From Citrobacter amalonaticus (lineage in GTDB: Bacteria; Pseudomonadota; Gammaproteobacteria; Enterobacterales; Enterobacteriaceae), in assembly GCA_028994555.1 (NCBI GenBank), contig JARDVN010000001.1, positions 1,798,001 through 1,862,000 on the forward strand: DNA of 64,000 bases, read 5' to 3'. The first letter of the stretch is position 1; the number at the start of each line of letters is the position of its first letter. Shown in pieces: positions 10,637-21,010 of this stretch. The notes beneath the pieces are model-generated. The model did not search any database. It saw nothing but the letters and a program-made list of their open reading frames with translations, and was not told the DNA's origin. The position numbers and the translations under genes are program-made.

Positions 10637-11080
10637 ATGCGGTTGATTGACTATTTTCCTGAAGCTTCTATTTCAATAAAACCGGTGGCAAAGAACTGGC
10701 AGGAAGCCATTGATTTTTCCATGTCATCATTACTGGCGAATCATTATGTGAATGCCAATTATATCCAGGCTATAAAAGATTCAACGATTAACAATGGTCC
10801 TTATTATATTCTGGCACCCGGTGTGGCGATGCCGCATGCCCGGCCAGAATGTGGTGCGTTAAAAACAGGAATGTCATTAACGCTTCTTAAACAGGAAGTG
10901 CAATTTTCCGACGATGACGAACCCGTAAAATTGCTCATCGGGTTGTCGGCGGCGAATGCCGATTCACATATTGGCGCTATCCAGGCATTAAGCGAACTTC
11001 TTTGTGAAGAGGAAACTCTGGCTGCATTATTAGCAGCCAAATCAGAAAAGCAGTTGGCGGATATTATCGCCCGCGCATAA
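10637..11080 (+). CDS. cmtB: Mannitol-type PTS component IIA (CmtB)
   Basis: Cytoplasmic IIA protein of a cryptic mannitol/fructose-type phosphotransferase system. The 147 residues align end to end with E. coli CmtB. The phospho-acceptor histidine is His67 in APGVAMPHARPE, the usual IIA motif. It is first in a run of six same-strand genes (cmtB, cmtA, yggP, yggF, yggD, yggC) and lies 26 bases before cmtA, so the two PTS parts are co-transcribed. The substrate is unknown. Confidence 0.93.
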   Translation: MRLIDYFPEASISIKPVAKNWQEAIDFSMSSLLANHYVNANYIQAIKDSTINNGPYYILAPGVAMPHARPECGALKTGMSLTLLKQEVQFSDDDEPVKLLIGLSAANADSHIGAIQALSELLCEEETLAALLAAKSEKQLADIIARA

Positions 11081-11106
11081 TCATTTCTCCTCGACAGGAT
11101 AATAAT

Positions 11107-12488
11107 ATGGAACACAAGTCTGCTCGTGCAAAGGTCCAGGCTTTTGGCGGATTTTTGACTGCCATGGTCATCCCGAATATCGGTGCTTTTATTGCCTGGG
11201 GTTTTATTACTGCATTATTTATTCCGACAGGGTGGATGCCTAATGAGCATTTCGCCAAAATTGTCGGCCCGATGATTACCTATTTATTACCCGTAATGAT
11301 TGGTTCCACCGGTGGACATCTGGTCGGTGGGAAGCGTGGGGCGGTGATGGGGGGGAATCGGTACGATCGGCGTGATTATTGGCGCGGATATCCCGATGTT
11401 CCTCGGTTCAATGATAATGGGGCCACTGGGTGGCCTGGTGATTAAATACATTGACCGGCTGCTGGACCAGCGTATCCCCGCGGGCTTTGAGATGGTGATC
11501 AATAACTTCTCTTTAGGCATTGCCGGAATGATGTTGTGCCTGCTGGGGTTTGAAGTTATTGGACCGGCGGTTCTCATTGCCAATAACTTTGTGAAAGAGT
11601 GTATTGAATCACTGGTGCACGCGGGTTATCTGCCGCTGCTTTCATTGATTAATGAGCCCGCAAAAATCCTTTTTCTGAATAATGCAATCGACCAGGGAGT
11701 TTATTATCCGTTGGGAATGCAGCAGGCTTCGGAAACAGGAAAATCCATCTTCTTCATGGTGGCCTCAAATCCTGGCCCCGGTTTAGGTTTACTGCTGGCG
11801 TTTGCCTTCTTTGGTAAAGGAATGGCGAAGAAATCGGCTCCCGGCGCCATGATTATCCATTTCCTGGGCGGCATTCACGAACTCTACTTCCCGTACGTGC
11901 TTATGAAGCCACTGACCCTGATCGGCATGATTGCCGGGGGGAATGAGCGGAACATGGGTGTTCAATCTGTTAGGCGGCGGCCTGGTTGCGGGCCCCAGTC
12001 CAGGGACGATTTTCGCTTACCTGGCCTTGACGCCAAAAGGTTCTTTCCTTGCCACGATTGCGGGCGTCACGGCGGGAACGGTAGTGACCTTTATCATCAC
12101 CTCATTGATCCTGAAAATGGAAAAAAATGGTCTGGCCGAAAGTGAAGAGACGTTCAGTGATTCCGCCAACGCTGTCAAAGCCATGAAGCAGGCAGGTAGT
12201 TTTTCATATCGCCATGTCAAACGTATCGCCTTTGTGTGTGATGCGGGAATGGGGTCCAGCGCGATGGGGGCGACGACGTTTCGTAAGCGCCTGGAAAAAG
12301 CGGGGCTGGCTGTCGAGGTGAAGCATTATGCCATCGAAAATGTGCCAGTTGACGCTGATATTATTGTTACCCATGCCAGTCTTGAAGGGCGCGTTAAACG
12401 CGTTAGCGATAAACCGTTGGTGTTGATCAAAAACTATATTGGCGACCCGCAGCTTGACGATTTATTTAATCACTTAACGTCGAATTAG
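11107..12488 (+). CDS. cmtA: Mannitol-type PTS component IIBC (CmtA), two frameshifts
   Basis: Membrane permease and IIB domain partner of CmtB. The N-terminal IIC part has hydrophobic spans (FGGFLTAMVIPNIGAFIAWG, GPMITYLLPVMIG and more) and the conserved GGIHELYFPYVLM segment. The C-terminal IIB domain has the phosphocysteine in FVCDAGMGSSAMG. Two breaks interrupt the frame: seven G at 11349-11355 and six G at 11936-11941. One base less in each restores a 459-residue protein that follows E. coli CmtA (462) throughout. Conservation across all three pieces argues for sequence errors. Confidence 0.9.
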
Positions 12489-12511
12489 TATTTCTGGTTC
12501 CTGGAGTTAAT

Positions 12512-13788
12512 ATGAAAACGAAAGTGGCTGCAATTTATGGCAAGCAGGATGTGCGTATCCGTGAGTTTGAATTACCTGAAATTACGGATAATGAACTATT
12601 AGTCAGCGTGATTTCCGACAGCGTATGCTTATCCACCTGGAAGGCAGCGACATTAGCCAGTGAACATAAACGTGTTCCGGATGATCTGGAAAATCATCCG
12701 GTGATTACCGGTCACGAATGCGCCGGGATTATTGTTGAAGTAGGAAAAAATTTAACCGGGAAATATAAAAAAAGGGCAACGCTTTGTTTTACAACCCGCA
12801 ATGGGATTGCCGAGCGGTTATTCCGCGGGGTACAGCTACGAATATTTTGGTGGTAATGCCACGTATATGATTATTCCTGAAGTCGCGATAAACCTGGGAT
12901 GCGTATTGCCATATCACGGTTCTTATTTTGCGGCTGCTTCACTGGCGGAACCAATGTGCTGCATTATCGGTGCTTATAAAGCGAATTACCATACGACGCC
13001 TTATGTGTATGAGCACCGAATGGGGATTAAGCCCGGCGGCAATATTGCGCTTTTAGCCTGCGCCGGGCCAATGGGTATTGGTGCGATTGATTATGCGATT
13101 AATGGCGGGATCCAACCGGCACGCGTGGTGGTTGTGGATATTGATGAAACGCGTCTGGAGCAGGCTAAAAAAGCTGCTGCCGGTGGAACTGGCCGCGCGC
13201 AAGGGAATCGAACTCACCTATGTGAATTCGTCCGGTATGGCCGACCCCGCGACGCAACTGCGCGAATTAACGGGCGGTGCCGGGTTCGATGACGTTTTTG
13301 TCTATGCCGCCGTGCCGTCCGTTGTTGAACTGGCGGACGACCTTCTGGCAGAAGATGGATGTCTGAATTTCTTTGCCGGTCCGACGGATAGCCGTTTCAA
13401 GGTGCCGTTTAATTTCTACAACGTGCATTACAACAGCACTCACGTAGTCGGAACTTCTGGCGGTTCCACCGAGGACATGAAAGAGGCAATCGCGCTGAGC
13501 GCAACAGGACAATTGCAACCATCGTTTATGGTGACCCATATCGGCGGTCTTGATGCGGTGCCAGATACCGTTCTGAACTTACCGGATATTCCGGGCGGTA
13601 AGAAGCTCATCTATAACGGCGTCACGATGCCGCTGACGGCAATTGCTGATTTCGCCGAGAAAGGCAAAACCGATCCGTTGTTCAGGGAACTGGCGCGTCT
13701 TGTGGAGGAGACACACGGAATCTGGAATGAAAAAGCAGAAAAGTATCTGCTGGCGCAGTTTGGCGTGGATATCGGGGAGGCGGCATGA
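12512..13788 (+). CDS. yggP: Zinc-type alcohol dehydrogenase family protein YggP, two frameshifts
   Basis: Medium-chain dehydrogenase that probably oxidises the polyol phosphate delivered by CmtAB; the substrate is not known. GHECAG carries the usual zinc-site glutamate, and [16 protein letters not shown] is the nucleotide-binding loop. Breaks occur at seven A (12767-12773, YKK then GQRFVLQPA) and six A (13167-13172, [10 protein letters not shown]); removing one base from each gives 424 residues against 425 in E. coli. The stop overlaps the next start as ATGA, so yggF is translationally coupled. Confidence 0.9.
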
Positions 13789-14759
13789 AATCCCTGGCAT
13801 GGCCGCTGTTTCGCATCACGGAGCAGGCAGCGCTGGCTGCCTGGCCGCAAACCGGCTGCGGCGATAAGAACAAAATCGATGGACTGGCAGTGAGCGCGAT
13901 GCGTACGGCCTTGAATGACATTGCCATTCGCGGGCGCATCGTCATTGGCGAGGGCGAAATAGATCACGCGCCGATGTTGTGGATTGGCGAAGAGGTTGGC
14001 AATGGCGGCGGACCGGAGGTGGATATCGCCGTCGATCCCATTGAAGGTACCCGGATGGTTGCGATGGGGCAGAGCAATGCGCTGGCAGTGATGGCGTTTG
14101 CGCCGCGGGGAAGTTTGCTTCACGCCCCGGATATGTACATGAAAAAACTGGTCGTTAACCGGCAGGCGAAAGGGGGGGATTAATCTTGCCCTGCCATTGG
14201 CAGATAATCTGCGTCAGGTGGCACAAGCGCTGGGCAAACCGCTGGAGCAACTGCGCATGGTCACACTGGATAAACCGCGACTTCAACCGGAGATTGCCGC
14301 AGCCACACAGTTGGGGGTGAAAGTCTACGCCCTGCCCGATGGCGATGTGGCCGCCAGCGTGCTGGCCTGTTTGCAGGATAACCTCTATGACCTGATGTAT
14401 ACCACGGGCGGTGCGCCGGAAGGCGTGATTTCTGCCTGCGCGGTGAAAGCATTGGGGGGGCGATATGCAAGCCGAGCTTGTCGATTTTTGTGAAGCAAAA
14501 GGCGATACCGCAGAGCATCGGCTGATTGCTGCTCAGGAGCGCCAGCGGTGTGCTGAAATGGGTGTCGAGGTTAATCGGGTTTATACACTCGACGAACTGG
14601 TGGCAGGAGATGACGTCCTTTTTTAGCGCGACCGGGGTGACCAGAGGCGATCTGGTGAATGGGATCCAACAGGTTGCAAAGGGGGTACGCACGCAAACTT
14701 TACTGATCGGCGGGGCGGACCGAACGTGTAATATAATAGACTCTCTGCATTCATGGTGA
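13785..14759 (+). CDS. yggF: Class II fructose-1,6-bisphosphatase family protein YggF, three frameshifts
   Basis: Homologue of GlpX, the class II fructose-1,6-bisphosphatase; E. coli YggF has this activity. The metal and phosphate motifs are clear: [11 protein letters not shown] and [13 protein letters not shown], then [21 protein letters not shown]. The frame breaks at seven G (14172-14178), seven G (14454-14460) and six T (14619-14624). One base less in each gives 323 residues that follow E. coli YggF (321) to the end (NIIDSLH). Three breaks in one short gene look like decay at first, but each sits exactly in a homopolymer. Confidence 0.88.
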
Positions 14760-14774
14760 TTTATCGGGATACGA

Positions 14775-15284
14775 ATGACGACGCTGACAGAAGACGATGT
14801 GCTTGAGCAACTGGATGCTCAGAACAATTTACTTTCGTTTATGACGACGGCACATACTATTTTGCTGCAGGGCATAAAGCGCTTTCTGCCGTCGCTGTTT
14901 GTCGATAACGATGAAGAGATTGTGGAATATGCAGTGAAGCCGTTACTTGCCCAGAGTGGGCCGCTTGATGATATTGACGTTGCGCTACGCCTGATTTATG
15001 CGCTGGGAAAAATGGACAAATGGCTTTATGCCGACATTACGCATTTTTCGCAGTTTTATCAGTACGTCAGCGAACGGGATGAAATCCCAGGATTTGCTGA
15101 TGACATCACCTGGGATTTTATCAGCAACGTCAACAGTATCACCCGAAACACGACCTTATATAGCGCGCTGGAGTCGATGAAGTTTGCCGATTTTGCGGCG
15201 TGGTCGGAGGTTCGTTTTTCCGCAATGGTCAAGACGGCAATGGCGCTGGCGGTGACGTCAATTTTGAAGGAATTAACACCGTGA
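14775..15284 (+). CDS. yggD: MtlR-family regulator YggD
   Basis: The 169-residue protein belongs to the MtlR family of mannitol repressors, which pairs with mannitol-type PTS genes. It aligns along its whole length with E. coli YggD, including FVDNDEEIVEYAVKPLLAQSGPLDDIDVAL in two stretches. No classical DNA-binding helix is obvious, as in MtlR. It probably regulates the cmt-ygg cluster. Its stop overlaps the GTG start of yggC (GTGA). Confidence 0.9.
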   Translation: MTTLTEDDVLEQLDAQNNLLSFMTTAHTILLQGIKRFLPSLFVDNDEEIVEYAVKPLLAQSGPLDDIDVALRLIYALGKMDKWLYADITHFSQFYQYVSERDEIPGFADDITWDFISNVNSITRNTTLYSALESMKFADFAAWSEVRFSAMVKTAMALAVTSILKELTP

Positions 15285-15992
15285 AAATCGGACTGATGGT
15301 CAACGGGTTGCGGGTTGAAGCCCATTATCATGATGATGAGATAGAGAACGTTCATAAGCCGTTATTACAGCGACTGGCAAACATCCATTCCGCGAACACC
15401 AGACGGCGCACCGTTGTGTTTCTGAGTGCGCCGCCCGGGACCGGAAAATCCACACTCACCACGTTCTGGGAATGGCTTTCTCGTCAGGATCCCTTTTTTG
15501 CCGACGATCCAGACGCTGCCGATGGATGGTTTTCATCACTACAATGACTGGCTGGACGCCCACAATCTGCGTGCATATAAAGGGGCACCAGAGACCTTTG
15601 ACGTTGATAAGCTTGCGCAGAATCTGCGCCAGATACGGGACGGCGAAGGGACCTGGCCGCAGTACGATCGGCAAAAACACGATCCGGTCGAAGACGCGAT
15701 TGTCGTAAACGCGCCGATTGTCATTGTGGAAGGAAACTGGCTGCTGCGGGATGACGAGAGATGGCGGGCGCTGGCGGCGTTCTGCGATTTTTCCCTCTTT
15801 ATCCGTGCGCCAGCCCAGGCCCTGCGAGCCCGACTGGTTGAGCGCAAACGGGCCGGTGGATTATCACCAGCCGATGCCGGGGCGTTTTACGAACGCACAG
15901 ATGGGCCCAATGTTGAGCGAGTGCTGCGCGAAAGTCGCCCTGCCAGCCTGCTACTGGAGATGAACCTCAGTGGGGAATACCGTCTCGCCTGA
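15281..15992 (+). CDS. yggC: P-loop kinase-like protein YggC, one frameshift
   Basis: Member of the uridine/pantothenate/phosphoribulokinase-like P-loop group, probably a sugar kinase of the same pathway; the substrate is unknown. The Walker A motif is APPGTGKST, followed by the DGFHHYN segment typical of the group and VIVEGNWLL. It starts with GTG at 15281, overlapping the yggD stop. Six T at 15494-15499 break the frame; with five T the product is 236 residues against 237 in E. coli (QDPFLPTIQTLPMDGFHHYN). Confidence 0.88.
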
Positions 15993-15997
15993 CGATA

Positions 15998-16046
15998 AAT
16001 TATTCCAGCTAAGACGTGATGATTATTACGGCTTACTGGAATAATT
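15998..16046 (+). terminator. Long inverted repeat after yggC
   Basis: AATTATTCCAGCTAAG and CTTACTGGAATAATT pair over 15 bases with a single bulge, six bases after yggC. It is AT-rich without a strong T tract; it probably ends or protects the cluster transcript. Confidence 0.5.
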
Positions 16047-16142
16047 ACCCCCGTCCGTAGCGGGTAAAATGTGATGCAGGTCATATAGCTGGCTTAATCG
16101 TCTGGACAATCATTCCTTTTATTCCCCGTTTCGCTTATTCTA

Positions 16143-16158
16143 GCTGAAGCGTTTCAGT
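16143..16158 (+). promoter_or_regulatory. Candidate Cra (FruR) site upstream of epd
   Basis: GCTGAAGCGTTTCAGT is close to the palindromic Cra consensus GCTGAAACGTTTCAGC. It lies 122-137 bases before epd; Cra is known to control glycolytic genes including epd-pgk in E. coli. Confidence 0.65.
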
Positions 16159-16279
16159 CGATTAAATGTTCGACAAATAATCAATCAGTCGCAGTTTGCG
16201 ACAGGTAAGGTTTCCCTGAACGATGCGCTGGATTACTCTGTCAGCCACATCTGAATCGGGATAGCCTTGCAGGAGATCT

Positions 16280-17299
16280 ATGACCGTACGCGTAGCGATT
16301 AATGGCTTCGGTCGCATCGGACGTAATGTGGTTCGTGCTTTATATGAATCCGGACGTCGGGCGGAAATCACCGTGGTGGCAATCAATGAACTTGCGGATG
16401 CTTCGGGCATGGCGCATTTGTTGAAATATGACACCAGCCATGGGCGTTTTGCATGGGATGTTCGCCAGGAGCGCGAACAACTTTATGTCGGCGACGACGC
16501 GATCCGCATTCTGCATGAGCCCGCGCTTGACGCGCTACCCTGGCGCGAACTGGGCGTTGATATCGTGCTGGATTGCACAGGGGTTTACGGTAATCGCGAA
16601 CACGGCGCAGCGCATCTCGCCGCGGGAGCAAAGAAAGTGCTCTTTTCACATCCTGGCAGCAACGATCTCGACGCCACTGTGGTATTTGGCGTCAATCAGG
16701 ACCAACTGCGCGCGGAACACCGCATCGTTTCCAATGCGTCCTGCACCACGAATTGTATCATTCCCATTATCAAATTATTGGATGATGCCTATGGCATAGA
16801 GTCCGGTACGGTGACGACAATTCACTCCGCGATGCACGATCAGCAGGTCATTGATGCGTATCACCCTGACCTGCGCCGTACACGTGCGGCGAGTCAGTCG
16901 ATCATTCCGGTCGATACCAAACTGGCGGCGGGCATCACCCGTATTTTCCCGCAGTTTAACGATCGTTTTGAAGCCATTGCGGTGCGTGTACCCACGATAA
17001 ACGTCACGGCAATCGACCTGAGTGTCACGGTGATGAAGCCGGTAAAAGCGAATGAAGTCAACCAGTTGCTGCAAAAAGCGGCACAAGGTGCATTTCATGA
17101 TATAGTTGACTATACGGAATTACCGTTGGTCTCAGTAGATTTTAATCACGACCCGCACAGCGCCATTGTAGATGGTACTCAAACGCGAGTCAGTGGTGCG
17201 CACCTGATTAAGACCCTGGTCTGGTGTGACAATGAATGGGGCTTCGCGAACAGAATGCTCGACACCACGTTAGCGATGGCTGCAAAAGGTTTCAGGTAG
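16280..17299 (+). CDS. epd: Erythrose-4-phosphate dehydrogenase
   Basis: Oxidises erythrose 4-phosphate to 4-phosphoerythronate in the DXP-dependent route to pyridoxal phosphate; a paralogue of glyceraldehyde-3-phosphate dehydrogenase. The NAD-binding motif NGFGRIGRN is at residues 8-16 and the catalytic cysteine is Cys155 in SNASCTTNC. The 339 residues equal E. coli Epd, with near identity. It heads the epd-pgk-fbaA block; pgk starts 51 bases later. A Cra-like site lies upstream. Confidence 0.97.
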   Translation: MTVRVAINGFGRIGRNVVRALYESGRRAEITVVAINELADASGMAHLLKYDTSHGRFAWDVRQEREQLYVGDDAIRILHEPALDALPWRELGVDIVLDCTGVYGNREHGAAHLAAGAKKVLFSHPGSNDLDATVVFGVNQDQLRAEHRIVSNASCTTNCIIPIIKLLDDAYGIESGTVTTIHSAMHDQQVIDAYHPDLRRTRAASQSIIPVDTKLAAGITRIFPQFNDRFEAIAVRVPTINVTAIDLSVTVMKPVKANEVNQLLQKAAQGAFHDIVDYTELPLVSVDFNHDPHSAIVDGTQTRVSGAHLIKTLVWCDNEWGFANRMLDTTLAMAAKGFR

Positions 17300-17350
17300 G
17301 GCGCAAGAGCGTCTGCAAAACTTTATCAAGAATCAACGAGAGGATTCACC

Positions 17351-18514
17351 ATGTCTGTAATCAAGATGACCGATTTGGATCTTGCTGGTAAACGTGTTTT
17401 TATCCGTGCGGATCTGAACGTACCAGTTAAAGAAGGGAAAGTGACCAGCGATGCGCGTATCCGTGCGTCTCTGCCAACCATCGAACTGGCCCTGAAACAA
17501 GGCGCTAAAGTGATGGTGACTTCTCACCTGGGTCGTCCTACCGAAGGCGAGTACAACGAAGAATTCTCTCTGCTGCCGGTTGTTAATTACCTGAAAGACA
17601 AACTGTCTAACCCGGTTCGCCTGGTGAAAGATTACCTCGACGGCGTTGAAGTCGCTGCGGGTGAACTGGTGGTTCTGGAAAACGTTCGCTTTAACAAAGG
17701 CGAGAAGAAAGACGACGAAGCGCTGTCCAAAAAATACGCTGCGCTGTGCGATGTGTTCGTAATGGACGCGTTTGGTACGGCTCACCGCGCGCAGGCTTCC
17801 ACTCACGGTATCGGCAAATTCGCTGACGTCGCGTGTGCCGGCCCGCTGCTGGCCGCTGAACTGGATGCGCTGGGTAAAGCGCTGAAAGAGCCAGCTCGCC
17901 CGATGGTCGCTATCGTTGGCGGTTCTAAAGTTTCCACTAAACTGACCGTTCTGGATTCCCTGTCCAAAATCGCCGATCAGCTGATTGTTGGCGGCGGCAT
18001 CGCGAACACCTTCGTTGCCGCTCAGGGCCACAATGTCGGTAAATCCCTGTACGAAGCCGATCTGGTTGACGAAGCCAAACGTCTGCTGACCACGTGCGAT
18101 ATCCCGGTTCCGACTGACGTTCGCGTCGCGACCGAGTTCTCTGAAAGCGCTGCCGCTACGCTGAAATCCGTCAACGACGTGAAAGAAGACGAGCAGATTC
18201 TGGATATCGGTGACGCTTCTGCACAGCAGCTGGCTGAAATCCTGAAGAATGCGAAAACCATTCTGTGGAACGGCCCGGTTGGCGTGTTTGAATTCCCGAA
18301 CTTCCGTAAAGGGACTGAGATCGTGGCTAACGCGATTGCTGACAGCGACGCGTTCTCTATCGCAGGCGGCGGTGACACGCTGGCGGCGATCGACCTGTTC
18401 GGTATTGCTGACAAAATCTCCTACATCTCCACTGGCGGCGGTGCATTCCTCGAATTCGTGGAAGGTAAAGTTCTGCCTGCAGTAGCGATGCTCGAAGAGC
18501 GCGCTAAGAAGTAA
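17351..18514 (+). CDS. pgk: Phosphoglycerate kinase
   Basis: Glycolytic enzyme that makes ATP from 1,3-bisphosphoglycerate. [38 protein letters not shown] and the nucleotide-binding [13 protein letters not shown] are all present; the 387 residues equal E. coli. Codon use is strongly biased to major codons. It is followed by a hairpin at 18524-18541 and then fbaA, the usual operon order. Confidence 0.99.
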   Translation: MSVIKMTDLDLAGKRVFIRADLNVPVKEGKVTSDARIRASLPTIELALKQGAKVMVTSHLGRPTEGEYNEEFSLLPVVNYLKDKLSNPVRLVKDYLDGVEVAAGELVVLENVRFNKGEKKDDEALSKKYAALCDVFVMDAFGTAHRAQASTHGIGKFADVACAGPLLAAELDALGKALKEPARPMVAIVGGSKVSTKLTVLDSLSKIADQLIVGGGIANTFVAAQGHNVGKSLYEADLVDEAKRLLTTCDIPVPTDVRVATEFSESAAATLKSVNDVKEDEQILDIGDASAQQLAEILKNAKTILWNGPVGVFEFPNFRKGTEIVANAIADSDAFSIAGGGDTLAAIDLFGIADKISYISTGGGAFLEFVEGKVLPAVAMLEERAKK

Positions 18515-18523
18515 GACATTCAT

Positions 18524-18541
18524 GGGCAGGGAAACCTGCCC
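18524..18541 (+). terminator. Hairpin between pgk and fbaA
   Basis: GGGCAGG and CCTGCCC pair around a GAAA loop, followed by AATTTTC. The T tract is short, so it may only weaken transcription or stabilise pgk mRNA. Confidence 0.5.
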
Positions 18542-18604
18542 AATTTTCAGCGCGCTATAGTGGCACGCACCCCTTTCCAAGGCCGAAGATACAGGACTCG
18601 TAAC

Positions 18605-19684
18605 ATGTCTAAAATTTTTGATTTCGTAAAACCTGGCGTTATCACCGGTGATGACGTACAGAAAGTTTTCCAGGTAGCAAAAGAAAACAACTTCGCTCTG
18701 CCAGCAGTTAACTGCGTCGGTACCGACTCTATCAACGCCGTTCTGGAAACCGCTGCAAAAGTGAAAGCGCCGGTTATCGTTCAGTTCTCCAACGGTGGCG
18801 CTGCGTTTATCGCGGGTAAAGGCGTGAAAACTGATGTTCCTCAGGGTGCGGCAATCCTGGGCGCAATCTCTGGTGCGCACCACGTACATCAGATGGCTGA
18901 GCATTACGGTGTTCCGGTTATCCTGCACACTGACCACTGCGCGAAGAAACTGCTGCCGTGGATCGACGGTCTGTTGGACGCGGGTGAAAAACACTTCGCG
19001 GCGACCGGTAAACCGCTGTTCTCTTCTCACATGATCGACCTTTCTGAAGAGTCTCTGGAAGAGAACATCGAAATCTGCTCCAAATACCTGGCGCGCATGT
19101 CCAAAATGGGCATGACCCTGGAAATCGAACTGGGTTGCACCGGTGGTGAAGAAGATGGCGTGGACAACAGCCATATGGACGCTTCTGCCCTGTATACCCA
19201 GCCGGAAGACGTGGATTACGCCTACACCGAGCTGAGCAAAATCAGCCCGCGTTTCACTATCGCGGCTTCTTTCGGTAACGTACACGGCGTTTACAAGCCG
19301 GGTAACGTGGTTCTGACCCCGACCATCCTGCGTGACTCTCAGGACTATGTTTCTAAGAAACATAACCTGCCGCACAACAGCCTGAACTTCGTCTTCCACG
19401 GTGGTTCCGGTTCTACTGCTCAGGAAATCAAAGACTCTGTGAGCTACGGCGTCATCAAAATGAACATCGATACCGATACCCAATGGGCGACCTGGGAAGG
19501 TGTTCTGAAGTACTACAAAGATAACGAAGCGTATCTGCAGGGTCAGCTGGGCAACCCGAAAGGCGAAGATCAGCCGAACAAGAAATACTACGATCCGCGC
19601 GTATGGCTGCGTGCTGGCCAGACTTCTATGATCACGCGTCTGGAACAGGCTTTCAAAGAACTGAACGCGATTGACGTTCTGTAA
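18605..19684 (+). CDS. fbaA: Class II fructose-bisphosphate aldolase
   Basis: Zinc aldolase that splits fructose 1,6-bisphosphate into glyceraldehyde 3-phosphate and dihydroxyacetone phosphate. Zinc-site histidines lie in VILHTDHCAKK, GNVHGVYKPGN and FHGGSGST. The start MSKIFDFVKPG at 18605 gives 359 residues, the E. coli length; the frame is open upstream to 18560, but the homology starts here. Codon bias is very strong. In E. coli mscS follows; here an island is inserted. Confidence 0.98.
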   Translation: MSKIFDFVKPGVITGDDVQKVFQVAKENNFALPAVNCVGTDSINAVLETAAKVKAPVIVQFSNGGAAFIAGKGVKTDVPQGAAILGAISGAHHVHQMAEHYGVPVILHTDHCAKKLLPWIDGLLDAGEKHFAATGKPLFSSHMIDLSEESLEENIEICSKYLARMSKMGMTLEIELGCTGGEEDGVDNSHMDASALYTQPEDVDYAYTELSKISPRFTIAASFGNVHGVYKPGNVVLTPTILRDSQDYVSKKHNLPHNSLNFVFHGGSGSTAQEIKDSVSYGVIKMNIDTDTQWATWEGVLKYYKDNEAYLQGQLGNPKGEDQPNKKYYDPRVWLRAGQTSMITRLEQAFKELNAIDVL

Positions 19685-19701
19685 TATAGCCTGCTGATTG
19701 T

Positions 19702-19734
19702 AAAAATGGCTTCCTTCGGGAAGCCATTTTTTTT
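19702..19734 (+). terminator. fbaA terminator
   Basis: AAAAATGGCTTCC pairs with GGAAGCCATTTTT around a TTCG loop and ends in eight T bases; a strong intrinsic terminator 17 bases after fbaA. It marks the left border of the carbamoyl island. Confidence 0.92.
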
Positions 19735-19769
19735 ACTTGTTGAGACACATTTTATCCGGCAATAAGGCG

Positions 19770-20675
19770 TTATTGCGACACGCAGGTGCCTTTCTCACCC
19801 GTGAGTATCTGCGGTGCATCTTTCAGCGCGCCAATAAACGCCGAACGCCCGGTTTGCTTAACAAACTGGATCACTGCCGCCGCTTTTGGTCCCATTGCGC
19901 CATCCGGTGCCGCAAAAGGCGCCAACTCTTCGGTTGTCACATGGCGTAACGCACGCGCCTGCGGCGTCCCCCAGTATTCATAGACGGCATCGGCATCGGT
20001 CAGGATCAGCAGATGATCGGCGTTGATGGCATTCGCCAACACCGCGGCTGTCAGATCTTTATCGATCACCGCTTCGGTTCCCTGGTATCCTTCGCCCTGT
20101 GCCACCACCGGAACGCCGCCGCCGCCACAGCAAATCACCGTGTGTCCCGCTTCCACCAGTATCCTGATGGCATCGCTGTCGAGAATGTTTTGCGGCATCG
20201 GTGAGGGAACGACCCGACGAATGTACTGCCCATCCGCCTTCATCGTCCAGCCATAGCGTTGCTCCAGTTCAGCTTGTTGATCCGGTTGATAGACAGGGCC
20301 AATGTACTTACCCGGAGCGGCAAACGCTTCATCCTGTGGGTCTACTTCGACCCGCGTCATCAGCGTGGTGACAGAGGAGTTGCCCACGTTTTGCGTCAGC
20401 GCCTGGGCGATAGCGGCACCGATCATACCCTGGCTCTCAGCCACCAGAATATCCAGCGGCCAGGCGGGAGATTCCGTGTAGGCCGCGTTCTGCAACGCCA
20501 GCAACCCGACCTGAGGCCCGTTTCCGTGAACAATCACCAGTTGATAATCGCGGGCCAGCGTCGCCACCCGTTGCGCAAAAACCTGAATGCTGCGCTGTTG
20601 GTTTTCCGCGCTCAGTACTTCTCCGCGCTGCAATAAAGCATTTCCACCCAGCGCAATGACCAGTTTCTTTTTCAT
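19770..20675 (-). CDS. Carbamate kinase family protein (AllK/YbcF- and ArcC-like)
   Basis: Amino acid kinase fold enzyme expected to make ATP from carbamoyl phosphate and ADP. The 301-residue protein has the family motifs: LVIALGGNALL near residues 5-15, IVHGNGPQVGLL, VIDKDLTAAVLA, HLLILTDADAVY and the C-terminal TGEKGT. The start MKKKLVIALGG at 20675 is preferred over an in-frame ATG six codons upstream. It is transcribed away from the transporter-fdrA operon and shares its 335-base control region. In E. coli the same kind of kinase (AllK) works with the AllFGH oxamate carbamoyltransferase, whose relatives are encoded opposite. The physiological substrate here is inferred. Confidence 0.88.
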   Translation of the reverse strand: MKKKLVIALGGNALLQRGEVLSAENQQRSIQVFAQRVATLARDYQLVIVHGNGPQVGLLALQNAAYTESPAWPLDILVAESQGMIGAAIAQALTQNVGNSSVTTLMTRVEVDPQDEAFAAPGKYIGPVYQPDQQAELEQRYGWTMKADGQYIRRVVPSPMPQNILDSDAIRILVEAGHTVICCGGGGVPVVAQGEGYQGTEAVIDKDLTAAVLANAINADHLLILTDADAVYEYWGTPQARALRHVTTEELAPFAAPDGAMGPKAAAVIQFVKQTGRSAFIGALKDAPQILTGEKGTCVSQ

Positions 20676-21010
20676 TATGACCTCAATGTGCAAAATATCT
20701 CGTGGTCAAAATAACGTTCCTGGCTATTTATAATGTGACTTCTTCAACAGCTTATTGACTGATAAAAATAACGCGTTAATTCGGATTATTTTTAATTGCT
20801 TTGTTTAAATTATTTAAAAAATGATTGTTAGAGTTTTTTTAATAATGCTGCGGTCAGTTCCCAGGAATTTATAACAATGGATTTTGTGTGACTTTGCTCA
20901 AACGAAATGGCGTCGTGGCCCGATATGGTGAGCAGAGTTAAAACATCAAGCCTCATCAATCGTCAGATAACCTGAGGTGTTCAACGGTAAATATTACCGG
21001 GAGATTGCTT
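20676..21010. promoter_or_regulatory. Divergent control region of the carbamoyl island
   Basis: This 335-base AT-rich spacer separates the carbamate kinase gene from the MFS-fdrA operon and must hold both promoters. TGTGA-CTTTGC-TCAAA at 20887-20902 is a weak CRP-like site. No convincing LysR box or coding frame is seen. Confidence 0.5.

Noticed and set aside
11349..14624. cmtA, yggP and yggF as pseudogenes with several disruptions
   Set aside because: Every break is one extra base in a homopolymer and the protein is conserved on both sides, including genes that must work (metK, thrA).
17333..19483. Very long open frame (716 codons) on the minus strand across pgk and fbaA
   Set aside because: It is antisense to two highly expressed genes; their strong codon bias leaves few antisense stops. 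The translation matches nothing I recognise.
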